64,000 nt of DNA from assembly GCA_050084985.1 (NCBI GenBank), contig JBITNC010000002.1:16244001-16308000 (forward strand), given 5' to 3'. The DNA is from Nageia nagi. Its lineage: Eukaryota > Pinophyta. The notes under the pieces were generated by a model. The model saw nothing but the letters and a program-made list of their open reading frames with translations. It made no database searches and was not told the DNA's origin. This document shows positions 1 through 12,123 of the stretch, one piece after another. The position numbers were made by a program, and so were the translations under genes. Each line of letters begins with the position of its first letter. Position 1 is the first letter of the stretch.

Positions 1-817
1 AGGCCATATAAGATCATCTTGAACACTCGACCCGAGTTTGGTTTTGATGCATGATAGGCCATATAAGATTGAGTTGAGGAAAAGATCATAGGCTCGTAGA
101 CCTACTAAGTGTTATGTCATAGCACATAGGCATATGCCACTTGATAATATGCTAAATGATAAAATTGATCATGATGATATTTGAATTTTTTCATTGATAA
201 TCAATCATGTTGAGCTAAAACAAGTTTGTTACTATGCATAATAACACAATAACATAAATTAAAAATTATTTGACTGTACAACATACGATAAGAGACCAAG
301 AATAAAGTGATGACAGGCGAATTTGGGATAATAGTGAATAAAGAAGAACACATGTATTAACATTTATCAAGATTTTTACCAACATGCTTAGCTGAATAGC
401 AGATAGAAAATAAAATAAAGGCAAAAATGCCAATAATGATAAATACAACAAATCCCATCGATAAGCTTGAATGAATGTCCAAATAAAAGATAATAATATA
501 CACTATACTAAAGATTATGTTGAATCATTAATGGGATCCAAAGAGTTAGAGTTGGAACTCCCACACTCAGATACGGGTGAACTCAACGAGTTGATTAGCA
601 AGCTTGACTGATTGAAAAGGGTCACATGCATGATTAGCAAGAAGTGACACATGATGTCAAAGTATGGGTAGAATACCCATTGATCATTCTCGTCAACTAG
701 CTACATTTGGAAGGTAGACTCCTAGTGCAGATCATGATGCTAAACTATGTGTGCAATAATGAATGGGTGATAGTGATCCTCATGATGGACCACCAATGAA
801 CCAGCAAATTATAGGAA
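1..817. other. AT-rich intergenic or element-derived DNA, no gene seen
   Basis: No coding region is supported here. The stretch holds two copies of AGGCCATATAAGAT (near 1 and 55) and one copy of a repeat, at about 75-150, that recurs at 3.65 and 3.77 kb. The texture matches the non-coding parts of the Tat-type elements further on. Part of 540-817 may be the decayed 5' end of the coding remnant that follows, because short glutamate-rich and leucine-rich stretches can be read in shifting frames. Confidence 0.4.
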
Positions 818-1140
818 GTGAAACACGAGCATGTTCCATGGGTAGTAAAGGATGATCTTCCATGTATAGTATGGCCAACAGAGAGGGGCAAAGATGATGC
901 ACAAATGATAGGAATCATCCAACCGATGCACAAAAACGATGGTATACCAATGATTATTATGATCTATTTGAATGTGCATGATGCCAAGATGAAGGGTGAT
1001 CTACAACATGAGGCAGACATGTTGAATGACTCACCCATAGATCTAACGATGAAGATCCTCCTAAGGAAGATCAAGATGCAGACCTAGGAAGAGGGCTTGA
1101 TCCATTATTGCAATACAGCGGGAAAGAAGAGAATGAAAGG
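818..1140 (+). pseudogene. decayed plus-strand coding fragment, unknown product
   Basis: An 89-codon open stretch (818-1087) has the composition of a real protein: mixed charged and hydrophobic residues, a WPTERG motif and an acidic, leucine-rich end. It continues after a TAG through more charged residues to about 1140. I do not recognise the family. The plus orientation matches the accessory (PMD-type) genes of the Tat elements in this window, so it may be a remnant of such a gene, but no PMD motif is visible. Nothing shows that it is expressed. Confidence 0.3.
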
Positions 1141-2760
1141 ATTGAATCATAGTTAATAGACTAAAAAGGATGACATGGATGAAGGGGAAGAACTAAAGCT
1201 ATTACGGAACTAATAGAGTTTCCCAAAAGAAGCTAAAGGTGAATGACAAAGATAAGAGATGAGAGGAGAACATATAATAACATGAAGTAATCTGGATTAT
1301 TGATCATGAATAAAAATGAACGATACAAATTAAATGATAGTGATGCAAAAAATAAATGGGACTCGACACTTGATCGTTTGATTGAATAATCAAGGAGAAT
1401 AAAAATGTAATCATAACAAGCAGATATGATATAAGGAATGATCATTATATTATATTAAAATAAGCAGATTCCCATTGATAAGCCTGATTGGGTGGCAAAA
1501 GCAAAAAGAAAGATTCCCATTAATAAGCCCAGTGGATAGCCATGATGGTGCATCTGATGCACGGTCAAGTGACTAAGTGTCTGAGTCAGATGAGTTGATG
1601 TCATAACTAGAAGAGGTAGAATCGAGCAGCTATAGTTGAAGAAGCCAATGATGCAATAATGGTAAGAAATAACACATGAAATAGAAGCAATGATGATGAA
1701 TCCAATGTCTGCCATGTCAAATCAGATGAAATGGATAAGCAAATGACCATTGCAATCAAAATTAACATATTGACCAAGCCACAATAACTGTATCAAAGTG
1801 CTCTTATATATGAAGAGCTATTGGGCCAACATAATGCATAAATTATAGTAAGAAGGGATTGAACGAGGTGTACACCATGACATGCCATGTCCAATCAGGA
1901 TGACTCAACTATAACAAAAATAAGTGAACATGATTAGCATGTTTGAGGTGATAGATCATATAAATCCTAAAGTGATTTTTAGGTCGAGGGACTCAGTAAT
2001 AGATGCAGCATGAAGGGCCATGATTGTACAACATCGATGATACACGATGAGGTCTCAAAGCTCACTCGAGAGGGCAAGAAAGTGGGAGGGATCCATGACA
2101 AGATGAAGAATGAGAGAAATAAAATGAAAGAGATGAAGAGAATAATCCATGAAAAACATAGGGATCGCACATAATTATATACACTCGAGAAGATGTAGAG
2201 TGGTCCTAGTGATAATGATGATAACAATAGTAAGTGGAGAAAAGGAATGATCAAGATAAGAGATTTGTAGAAGTGCAAATTTCATACTGACATGTGAGGT
2301 TGAACGACTATGGTTTAACTAGTCAAATGAAATGATGGAGGAGATAAGCATGTGGTATGCATGCAATGACTGGATATGAATGTACTAATGGAGACATTAA
2401 TGGGACACACATAAGACACAATGATAGGACATAATGATGGATAGATGCGTATTAGCTTTAATGGATTATCAAGATGAAATAATGTATTAACACATGGTGA
2501 CAATGATGAACAGTCAAGATGAGGTGATGAATAAGAGACATTATGCAACCCTTCATGTTTTCTTAAGGTTATTAAATGGGGCATACAACATGAGAAGAAA
2601 GTAGAAGATAGATTGATTGAACATGGATCCAACAGAGAACTGATGAAACCAAATCCATAGAGGAATAAATGATGTCGGAGGGTTTGTAAGCTACAAAGGT
2701 GATAAAGAAGAGGCTAGATATATAGGAGGTATTCCTATGAATGTGAGCAAAGACACACAA
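1141..2760. other. non-coding AT-rich stretch
   Basis: No protein-like reading frame or structured RNA gene could be supported. The sequence is rich in ATGAT and GATGA words and resembles the spacers at 7.1-8.5 kb and 51.9-53.1 kb. Confidence 0.4.
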
Positions 2761-3183
2761 GGATGGGTAGAAGTAGAGAATATCTACTTCTACTAAGAAT
2801 TGGCTAAGGTTAAGAGAGAAGCTGAGATACTGATGTAGAAATGCGATATGCTACAAAGGGAAAACATAATGTGCATGGAGTCTTGGATAGAGCTCATGGC
2901 TAACCAAGACAAACTGACAGCAAAGAAGGAGGTGATGGTCAAATAAGTTCAAGAGATGGAATGGAAGCTAAAATACAACTTTAGCAATGCTCACAGTGGT
3001 TTGCATCAAAATAAAGAGCGGTGAAAGAGGAGAGCCAAGGTATATGAGAACATCCTCTTACATCACAAGATCCATGTTCCAGGGTCAACATTAGATTCCT
3101 TGGAAGTGGACGAGATAATTGTTGATTCTATAAAATAGAACCTATAGTTACAATCGATTGAAGATGGAGCAAGCATGACATGA
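2761..3183 (+). pseudogene. coiled-coil protein remnant
   Basis: One frame from 2761 to 3183 reads as a highly charged, heptad-like helix, with short pieces such as REAEILM and DMLQRENIMCMESW. It is broken only by TAA, TAG and TGA stops at sites where Gln or Trp would fit. The end is acidic (SLEVDEIIVD). It resembles the coiled-coil tails of the accessory genes at 6.5-7.1 kb and 25.0-25.5 kb, so it is probably the 3' end of another Tat accessory gene. The globular part upstream is not recognisable, and function is unknown. Confidence 0.4.
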
Positions 3184-3640
3184 AACACAGAAGGCATAGG
3201 ATAAAGCATAGATTGGATTGGATGCTTGTTAGGATAAAAAAAGTGACAATCAAAACAAAGAAGATGGATTAATGTAAAAATTCACCATCATACAATGTAA
3301 TAGAGACCATAAATAAAAAGATGTTTTTGTTAAATACATATTTTATATTTATATATTTTTTTATTTTTATGATGTGTTATTTTATGTTTTAAAATGAAAT
3401 AAGATAAAACATGAAATACGATGTTTAACAACATGATGAAGACAAAAATGATAAAAGATTAATCATGACAAATAACAACAATAATGAATGGCAATACTAA
3501 CCATTTGGTAAATGATAAAATGGTAAATGATGAAAATGATTAATAATAAAAATGACAAATGAATTACAAACAACAACAATGATGAATGATAAAGGATAAA
3601 GGATAAATGACAAAAATGATAATTGATAAATGACTTTTGC
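3184..3640. other. low-complexity AT-rich spacer
   Basis: The stretch is dominated by degenerate repeats of AAATGATAAA and AATGACAAA words. No gene, LTR end or tRNA-like structure was seen. Confidence 0.45.
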
Positions 3641-3845
3641 TTTACCCCAACAGATGAAGGGAAAGATAATCATAGGTACGTAGACCTACTGAGCGTATGA
3701 CCAACGCTCATACAAAGATGATAAATGATAAAAGAGATAAGATAATGACTTCTACTTTGCCTCAATAGCTGAAGGGTACAGATGATCGTAGGTATGTAGA
3801 CCTAACAAGCGTATAGTCGTAACATGTAGGCATATGATGCTTAAT
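3640..3845 (+). repeat. two copies of a ~75-bp repeat with a palindromic core
   Basis: Copies at about 3650-3710 and 3765-3845 share the order GAAGGG, then GTAGACCTA, then AGCGTAT. Each contains a short palindrome of the form TAGGTNNGTAGACCTA. A third, more diverged copy lies at about 75-150. Their position left of the PMD remnant suggests an LTR or subterminal repeat of element F, which cannot be tested because F's other LTR lies outside the window. Confidence 0.5.
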
Positions 3846-4166
3846 AGATGAACATGCTCATGTTTGCAAAAAATTGATTACACACATGGGGTGCATGATA
3901 AGGTAACACAACTTTGGGTCATGGGGAAGAACAACGATGCAGGACACAAGACAAGATAATGATGCGATAAGGGATAATAGGCTTCTTGAATTCCTCATTT
4001 GTAATGAGAAAATTAAGAATGCCAACTACATGAATGAAGCAAGGGAGAGCAAGAAGATGGGGGAGTGTTCGAAGATAGGGACTCAACCATCTAGCCCATC
4101 GACAAACCAAGAAATGGAGACAAAAGGCTAAAAAATATGAAATACAAACTAGTTGATCCTTTGAAG

Positions 4167-4285
4167 GTTGGCTATGACTAATCAATTCACTTAGATCAGT
4201 TACAAGTAACTGGTTCACTAAAGATTGGTTACATACAACTGGTTCACTGCAAATCAGTTAAAGGTAACTAGTTCACTTCAGACTA
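4167..4285 (+). repeat. 29-bp minisatellite, about four copies
   Basis: Three contiguous 29-bp units lie at 4199-4227, 4228-4256 and 4257-4285, each with a core CTGGTTCACT or CTAGTTCACT. A fourth, looser copy precedes them at 4167-4198. The word AACTGGTT and its complement AACCAGTT recur nearby. The array sits left of the F PMD remnant much as the CGGTGA-word array sits inside the left LTR of element B, so it may mark F's 3' LTR. Confidence 0.6.
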
Positions 4286-4299
4286 GTTAAACTAACTAT

Positions 4300-5429
4300 C
4301 ACAATGATTAGCTAACTGGTATACCAGTTAACAAGTAGAGGGAAATAAATCAAAAAAAGTTTGACCAAAATTACCATTTGCATACTTATCCTTGTGCGAA
4401 TGGAGCTCTGATCCCTAGAGAATTATCCATTCATGAGTATTATAGATTGACAAGGAACTGACCAAGATAGATGGTGACATTAGTAAGAGTTGGGTAATAC
4501 CCACCACACAGCCCACCCCGAAGGTGGAGGTGATCACCCACACAAGTGGGTAAGTTACTCAAAACCCACCCAAATTGATTTTTGAAATCACAAGATTTTA
4601 GATAACATGTAGGTTAATAAATAAAATCAAGTTTATTTTTTATTTTCACTGATTAAAATGAACATAAAATGGAGAAATAGACATACAAACCCAAAATTAG
4701 GGCATCACCATAGGACCAAATTGATGGATGAAACCAAATAAACTTAGACTTACAATGAGCATAGGGAAACCTAGAACAAACTCAGTGAATAAAAATCTAA
4801 GATTAGAACCTAAAAATATGAGAAAATGCAAGGTTTGACGAGCTTGGGCACAAGGTTTTTAGCCTCCACTCTAGCTCTGCTAGTTGATGGGTTGTAGATT
4901 GATCCTAATTTGGGGGTCGATTGAGAGCCCATCGATTAGAAATAGGTTTACCACACATCTAACTGATTGAATGGCTAATCAACCATCCCATCAGTTAGCT
5001 AAATGATAGATAGGAGGTTGGGTAACTAGATGCTCCATCGATTAGCTAGATAATTTGCAGTGTATCAACTAATTTTAAATTAGCTTGCTTGCAGTATACC
5101 AATTAGGGATAGACATAAAAAATAGGCTAGAAGACATAAAAAAACACAAACTAGTTACAAGACTCGTAAGAGTGACTAATTAGGACTCAAAGGATTAGAA
5201 AACACATAGATAAAAGGACTAAATAAAAATAGTTGATTATGATGGATGATAAGAAGATTGATGTAGGACTTGCTTGAATTGGTGTCAGGTGAAGACCTGA
5301 CATAAATTTAGGCCCATCTTGAAGGAAGTGTGTAGGGTACTCAATAATGTAAATTAGGTGTGGCTTGAGACAGTTGGCCTAATAGGAGCCGCACGATTGA
5401 AGATAGTGATCATCAAACAAACATACATA
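4300..5429. other. probable subterminal region of element F
   Basis: No open gene is present. At 4850-5060 there is a cluster of degenerate words such as CATCGATTAG and AATGGCTAATC. In position this matches the 20-21-bp repeats between the left LTR and the PMD gene of element B. The F 3' LTR boundary is probably in or just before this stretch, but no TG...CA end could be fixed without the second LTR. Confidence 0.35.
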
Positions 5430-7110
5430 TACACACTAGGGGAGCATTGGGTAGTCAGCGCAACACCTTCCACTTTCTTATGAACAAGATGACCATCATG
5501 CTCGAGGATATCTATCGAATCTATAAGGTGCCTATGGAGGGTAAGATGCTGATAGCTGCATCATCTTAGGTCCAAATGATGTAGAGGATGTTCGAGGATG
5601 GTTGGGAAGCCATCAACATTAGACATGGGAGTTAACTATGTAGCTATCTATGAGGTAGAATTTTTAACAGTCCAACAGATGATCATGATGATGATCATCA
5701 GCTTGTTCTTACTTCCAAATACTAATGGGCACATGATCCCTTGGAATCTACTAGACATCATCGAGGGTGGTGTAATTTATGCATGGGCATCGATGATCTT
5801 ACAGTAGATATATCATTAGCTAGTTAACAAAAAAGGGGATAGTAGATATCACATGATCCCTACTAATGTAGATCTAGGTGTGGGAGCATGTGCATGTGGC
5901 ATGACCCCATAGCCTACCTTATGACATACACGAGATTGTAGAGGTTGACCCAAAGGCACCCGTGATAGGATGAGAGCTACCATACACCCGTAGATGGGCA
6001 AGGGATCATGAGTCACCCAAAAGGAGACCCTGTGAGGTCATGTACACATGGCATCATAGCATGTGGGCTAATTTATGGGCATAAGATGTGATATTTCAAC
6101 CATGGTAAGGAGGCCTCACCTAGGCTAATGATAATGAGTAGCTGGCATGAGTGCATCAATCCTGTGACATGCACAAGAAGAGACCTTAGGACATTAAGGT
6201 AAATAGGTATGAGTAGGTGACTTGATAACATGGGGTCATCTAGGACATGCCAACAGAGCCTATGCTATACAAGTGAGTCGAGGCATAAGGAGGCATGCCT
6301 AGATGGTACTACATAGAGCCTAACATAGCTCTAGATGCAACATTGATTATGATCGACATAGATGATGTGGACATGATAATGGAGTACGATACATGGTGGG
6401 CCTCCCATTGAGAGAGACTAGTAGTATATGGGGTACTACAACAACCAGCACTAGCACTAACAAGATAAGGTGAGGGATGGGTAGTGATAGCACCACCAAT
6501 GATAGCAGCAACAACAATAGATCCATGACCTGCACTGCCAGGGATAAGGGGAGAGGGTGATGATGAGCCCCTATACTAGGCTACTTTTGATGCAATCTTG
6601 GATACCATAATAGGTGAGGAGGAGGCCCATAAGGTGACCATCATAGTTGAGTGTGATAGAGTGCTAGGGGAGAGGGATGCGACTCTTTATCAAAGAGATG
6701 CCATGATTAAAGATAGAGATGTTTTAACGATCCAAAGGGATGTAGCTATAGTCAGGGGAGACACATTATAGGTGCAGGTGGTCATGCTGTAGTTGTAACT
6801 AGAGGTAGCTCTAACAAAGGGACATCACTAGATGTAGTTGCTAAAGATGATAGCTAAGATATAGGTGTCATGCATAGAAGTAGGAACACAGATAGATGAG
6901 GCTACAGAGATAGGGATATAGGTGGAGATAGCCACCCAGATGATAGGGGTCATGGTGAGCTAGCAAGCTTATCAGACGACCATGGACTAGTGGCAACAGG
7001 AGGGAGCAAGGGTGCTTACCTTCCATAGATAATTAGCGGTAACGAGGATAATCATTGTAGAGCTTGTGTCTAGTAGGAGGAGCTAGTCTTGCAACCAAAT
7101 TTGAAGCAGG
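5430..7110 (+). pseudogene. decayed plant mobile domain (PMD) gene, antisense in element F
   Basis: Pieces of a PMD protein can be read in shifting plus-strand frames. Near 5465-5540 is TFHFLMNKMTIMLEDIY, the PMD motif found in B at 29.5 kb. Near 5760-5815 is a piece ending YAWASMILQ, matching B's YAWAPTLLAQIY. From about 6590 to 6780 a charged repeat with RDA spacing (RDATLYQRDA) indicates a coiled-coil tail. The gene runs opposite to F's gag-pol, as in B. PMD proteins are a plant family shared by host genes and transposons. Stops and frameshifts make this copy inactive. Confidence 0.6.
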
Positions 7111-8498
7111 ATGACAATGATAAGCTAGAACATACGATAGCCAAGTAGTAGCTGCATGACTAGGGTAGGGTTGATAAGCAGAGTTTTTAGGGTTTTGCAA
7201 GCACTAGGTGGGCCATTAGGGCCATAGGACATAGGAGAGATAGAGGAATGAAATGAGATGCTTGGCTCCCCTATATAGGGTTGAGCACATAGGATATGAA
7301 TAGGATTTTTGCCAAGCACTCATAAGCACATGATTTATGTACAAAATGAGCATGTAGATATTATTTTGACATATGATGTATGAATAATGATTTCTATATG
7401 TATGCATTATTGTTGATGGATGCACAATATATGTATGATTTGACCTTATTGCTATATGATACGATGTTGTGTTCCATGATTATGTGTATGATATGGATGC
7501 ATTTACTATCATGTTATGTGAATGTTGCACTTGCATGTTATGCATGAGATAATGGATGTATGAAAAAAATTAAAATGAACATGAAGGATATAAAATGAAC
7601 ATAAAAATGACCTAAAATGAACCTATATGTTTAATCACATCACATGGTAAATGAACTTGTATGCTTAAACACACAAAGAGAATAAACACATAAGACAATA
7701 TGGAAAAAAAACACAAATGATTCACAATGACAAACAATAAAATAATAAATGAACACAAAAGGTGTTAACAATAAAACAAACAAAGATGATAATAAAGGAT
7801 GATAATTGAAATGTTTAAACAAATCAAAAGGATTAAAAATAATGATAATGAACAACATGAAAAGTGAGAAAAATAAACCAAAATGTTGCCTAATTTTCTT
7901 GGAAAATGGCATATAAAGTGAGGCATGAGTGAGTCAAAAAGACTCCCATGATAAACCTGATTTATACAAATCACAACAAACATAATGCTAAACATAGTCA
8001 AGACATTGCCAAAATAGACCCAAATTGAGCCAAAAGTGAAACAAAGCAAGAATGATATTTTTGAAAAAGTGAAAAATTATGAAATTTGATAAAAGATAAC
8101 AAATGACCACATTGACTATCTAACAAACTATCTTGATGATATGATAGACACTTGCTCAATCTAAATGTAGGGTCAAATGGTTTAAAAAATAGAGGTCATT
8201 TGATCTATTTTCAAAATTGAAATAGAAGGCTACTTGTACTAGGGCAACAACCCTTTAGTGCTCACTAAAAGTGGATAGTTACAGGTAACCCTCAAAATGA
8301 CTCATGAAAGATGATTAAACAATGAAACTAGGCTATGAAACTTGACCTTTCAATCATGTTTATATCAATGGATGATGAAAAAGGTAGATTTGAAAATAGA
8401 CAGATTTGATGCATCAAAATCAATACTATATACTATAAAATCCTTCTAGGGGTGAAGTTGTTGTCATAAACATGAATTCAACATAAGAATTCAAACTT
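7111..8498. other. spacer, probably element F
   Basis: The stretch is rich in TATGAT words at 7300-7560, like the DNA downstream of B's PMD gene at 31.4-31.7 kb. It then becomes rich in AAAATGAAC words, like 51.9-52.3 kb. No gene was found. I looked here for the missing 3' LTR of copia element D and did not find it. Confidence 0.4.
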
Positions 8499-8509
8499 CT
8501 CTCCCCCTT

Positions 8510-9268
8510 AAGGGCAACTTCGCTAACTCGATAACATCCCATAGCTTATATAATTAAGCTTCAAGAAGGGCTTGGTGAATAAATTAGCTAAGTTTAAGGT
8601 AGATGGATAATACTCTAAGTGTATGATGTCATCAAGAACCTTGTCCCTGATAAAATGGGCCTAGATTTTCACATGTTTTGTTCTCTAATGGAACATAGGA
8701 TTCTTAGCCAAATAAATAGTTGACTAATTATTTGAAAAAATTAGAGATGAGCCAACTTGTTGATACCTAATTTCTTTCAGAATATGCCTTGGTCAAATAG
8801 CTTCCTAGGCTACAACATACATGGCACAGTATTAAACTTTTATGGTGGAAAGAAAAATAGTAGGCTACTTCTTGGAAGCCCAAGAGATAGCACCTAAACC
8901 AATGCTAAACACATATGCAAGGTTTATGTTTTATTATCTTTATCTCCCCTATAGTTAGAATTTGAGAACCCTAAGAGAACAAATGAGGGCAACTTAGAAT
9001 ACTTGAGAGTAAGATCCTTTATCCTTGTAAGATACCTTAGGATTTGCTTAATAACATTGAGGTGCTCAACATATGGTTTTTGCATGAATTATGCCATCAG
9101 ATTCATTGCAAAAGTAATATCTAAAGTGAAAATAGTCAAATATAGAAGACTACCAATTAATTACCTGTAAGTTGTAGCATCAACCAACTGAGAGTTGGAG
9201 CTCAGAGAAATAGTGATTCCAATAGAGATTGGGATCATAGCATATCTACACTCCTCCATTCCAAACTT
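8510..9268 (-). pseudogene. copia RNase H (element D)
   Basis: The minus strand between the RT and the polypurine tract reads as the copia RNase H and C-terminal region in broken frames. The terminal segment ends with a hydrophobic, basic motif (ELAKLPLRG) directly before the purine tract, as is usual for copia polyproteins. No long open stretch remains. The role in an intact element is removal of RNA from the RNA-DNA hybrid. Confidence 0.6.
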
Positions 9269-10150
9269 CTACAATATATATGATATATACTTAGATTGAC
9301 TAAGATAAGTATAATCCTTGTATTGATACACTTGCATTCTAAGGTAGTAGTGCAAAAGACCAAGATCAATCATTTTAAAAGTTACCTTAAGCTTGGATAT
9401 GCACTCTTGAATGATTTCATCATTATTCCTAGTTATTAGAATATCATCCGCACAAAAGAAAATAAAGACCATATTTTTTCCTTGATTGAGCACATATAAA
9501 TCAGAGTCAAAAAAACACTTGGAGAATTCAATGTTTACAAAGTTACCTAAATGCTTCTTGTACCATGCTCTAGGTGCTTGCTTAATTCCATACAATGACT
9601 TCTTTAGCTTGCACATAAAAGAATATTTGCCTTCTATAAAAAATCCTTTTAGTTAATTCATGAAGATTTCCACATACAAGTCACCATTGAGAAATGCACT
9701 CTTGATGTCAAGTTGAAAAACTTTCCATCTTTGAGCTGTAGAAAGAGCAAGGATAATCCTGATAATGGGTATCTTTGCCATAGGAGTACAGGTTTCTTCA
9801 TAATCTACACCATATTTTTGAGCAAAACCTTTAGCTACTAACCTTGCTTTGTATTTTTCAATATCCCCAACTGAATTGTACTTAACCTTGCAGATCCACT
9901 TATTACAATCATATTTTTCTCATTAGGATAAGGAACCAAGTCCCAAGTTTTATTTTTCAAAAGTGCCTCATACTCCACTTTCATGGCTTCCATCCCACAC
10001 TCATGCTTTGAAGCTTCTTTGAAGGTTGAGGGCTCATTCTTGTTATCAATTTTGGAAAATAGGGGTTTGTTTAAGGTCATGCTCTTTGTTACCCTTTATC
10101 TTAGAGAATTTTATTTTTGATATGACTTACTTGCATCAATATCCAACCAA
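9269..10150 (-). pseudogene. copia reverse transcriptase (element D)
   Basis: The 115-codon piece at 9269-9616 carries the copia RT signature SLYGIKQAPRAWY and the region around the catalytic loop, which reads CADD instead of YVDD, so valine has become alanine. The piece at 9838-10080 holds the N-terminal motif KNKTWDLVP. Between them the frame is broken. It lies downstream of IN, which distinguishes copia from gypsy order. It is inactive. Confidence 0.85.
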
Positions 10151-10199
10151 CTAGGTGCAACTAACAAATCATCTAAATCATCAACATCCTCTTTAAAAG

Positions 10200-11190
10200 T
10201 AGATTATTCGGGAAGTTCATTGAATTTTACATCCCTAGAAATGAACACTCCTTTGTAGGATGGAGAGTAGAGCCTGTAGCCTCTATGCTGACTATCATAA
10301 CCCACAAAGATGTATTTTTTAGCCCTTCTATCTAACTTTTTTCTTTTTCTCAAAAATAATGTAGGAGAATGCTTCACAACCAAACACCTTAATGTGAGAA
10401 ATGTTAGGTCTATTTCTTGACTAAGCCTCAAAAGGAGTTTTTCCTTGAATGGCTTTTGTGGGACACCTATTCAAGGTGTAAATAACAATGCTCATAGCTT
10501 CACCCCATAAGAAACTAGAAAGATTACCCAACATGCATCTAGCCATCTCCATAATTATCTTATTTTTCATTTTGATAACACCATTCTATTAAGGAGTGTA
10601 TGGAATTATAAATTACCTCTTGATTCCATACTTAGCATAATAAATATTTAACTCATTGCTATTATATTCTCTCCCATTATCTGATCTCAACATCTTGATT
10701 TTAAGGTTAGTTTGATTTTCAACTAAGGCCTTAAAATTCTTAAAACTCTCAAAGGTTTGATCCTTATGCTTTAGTAGATAGCCAAAAGTCATTCTACTGA
10801 AGTTATCAATGAAGATCAAGTCATAAGATGCTCCTCCAAACAATTTAGTCTGAAAAGGACCCATCAAATCTAAATGCACAACTTGAAGAGGTTGAGATGC
10901 TTTTGTTGCCTTATCTTTTTCAAACCTTTATCTATTCATCTTGCCAAGGATGCACTTCTCACATAGACCAATTAAGGGTGAAATTGAAGGTAAACCTTCC
11001 ATAACTTCTTAATCTTTCATGGCTTGAATACTCTTGTTATTAAGGTGTCCTAAATGTTAGTGGCAAAGATTGCCTCTAGAACACACATTCGTAGCAAGAC
11101 ACATCTTTGTTGGAACTTGATCCATAATGTAGAGATCATCTTTCATTGACCTTATAACCAATGTGGTAAGTCTTTTCTTAATGCATCAAG
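10200..11190 (-). pseudogene. copia integrase (element D)
   Basis: The core is at 10613-10879, with HLDLMGPF containing the first catalytic Asp and RSDNGREYNS containing the second. The C-terminal part at 10204-10431 includes KKYIFVGYDSQHRGYRLY, the typical copia IN tail. The His/Cys zinc-binding part lies at about 10890-11190 in broken frames. Stops and frameshifts disable it. Confidence 0.85.
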
Positions 11191-12123
11191 ATTGAGAATT
11201 AAACTCAAAAAATTACCCTTTCCTTGCAACTTGAATCATAGAGAGAAGGTTCATCTTAAGCTTAAGAACATAGAGCACATTTTCAAGAACCTTCTCGTCA
11301 ATCAACACACTTTCAATGCCTTCGAATTTATGGATAGAGTTATCACCTATCATAGCTACATCTTTTTTATACTTGCAAAAATTTTCAAACTTATCATTTT
11401 GAAAGTATAGGTGATTAGTGCAACCAGAGTCAACAATCCAATCACACAAAAAAGTGCAAGACATGGAGTAGAGCACCGTAGCAAAACCAACTTGAATATT
11501 CTTCTTTCCTTTAAAGTTCTTTACATTTCCATTACCTTTGTTATTTTCCTCTCTTTTCTTTTTGTAGCAATCAATTTCTGTATGACCTTGGATGCCACAA
11601 TAGTTATAAATACTATCAAGCTTTACCTTAGGATTTGGATTGTTTGCTTTATGTTTTCCATCTCTTTGCTTGAAGTGGCTATTGTTATCGTTATTTTTGT
11701 TACTATTGATGTTTCTGTTATTACCATTGCCCCTTTTCTCAAACCTTTTGGAGGAAGAAGGATAAGATTTATTTGTATGGTTTAAATTCTTCTTGAAAAG
11801 AGTTTTGGTTACTCTAAGGACAATGCTATTATCCTTACGAGAAGAAATCAACACTTTTTTATTAAGAATTTTCTCATGCTTCAAAATGACCCTAGAAAGG
11901 TTCTCAAGGGAGAAGACTTATTCTTCATCATCAAGCCTTGTTTCCATAACTATAACAAAGTTTCCAAACTTTGAAGAAAGGCTTTAAAGAATGATGAAGA
12001 CCATGAACTCATCATTGATCCAATTGCACCCATAAGCAACAAGTTGGGTCTTTAAGTCAATGATTTTATTCAAATAGATGGTAACATTTTCATCTTCCCT
12101 TTAACAAGATTGAAGTAATTTTT
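11191..12123 (-). pseudogene. copia Gag C-terminus and protease (element D)
   Basis: A 223-codon open stretch (11213-11884) contains an Asn- and Lys-rich linker, a zinc knuckle reading YNYCGIQGHTEIDC (first Cys apparently changed to Tyr), and the aspartic protease core WIVDSGCTNHL. The protease keeps the catalytic D-S-G. Upstream, gag continues in broken frames to 12123, where C interrupts it and gag resumes at 48458. Plus-strand open stretches here are shadows of this gene. Confidence 0.85.
12119..12123. repeat. 5' target-site duplication of element C (imperfect)
   Basis: TTTTT here pairs with CTTTT at 48458-48462, one difference. It directly abuts the TG end of the C LTR. Confidence 0.6.

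Larger units (their letters stand above)
8499..12123 (-). mobile_element. element D (Ty1/copia), 3' portion
   Basis: This is the pol and distal gag part of a minus-strand copia element whose other part is 48458-51864. Read from the minus strand, the order is gag, PR, IN, RT, RNase H, as in Pseudoviridae. The lower-coordinate edge is a polypurine tract (complement of CTCTCCCCCTT at 8499-8509) right after the RNase H end. The expected 3' LTR was not found beyond it, so the element is either truncated or its LTR has diverged. The break at 12123 is the insertion site of chromovirus C. Confidence 0.8.

Noticed and set aside
266-2760. Several minus-strand hydrophobic frames of 60-105 codons
   Set aside because: They are leucine, serine and phenylalanine rich because of base composition, with no domain motif. 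They are shadows or chance.
11192-11987. Plus-strand open frames (up to 124 codons)
   Set aside because: They are the reverse complement of copia gag and protease, with low-complexity hydrophobic translations.
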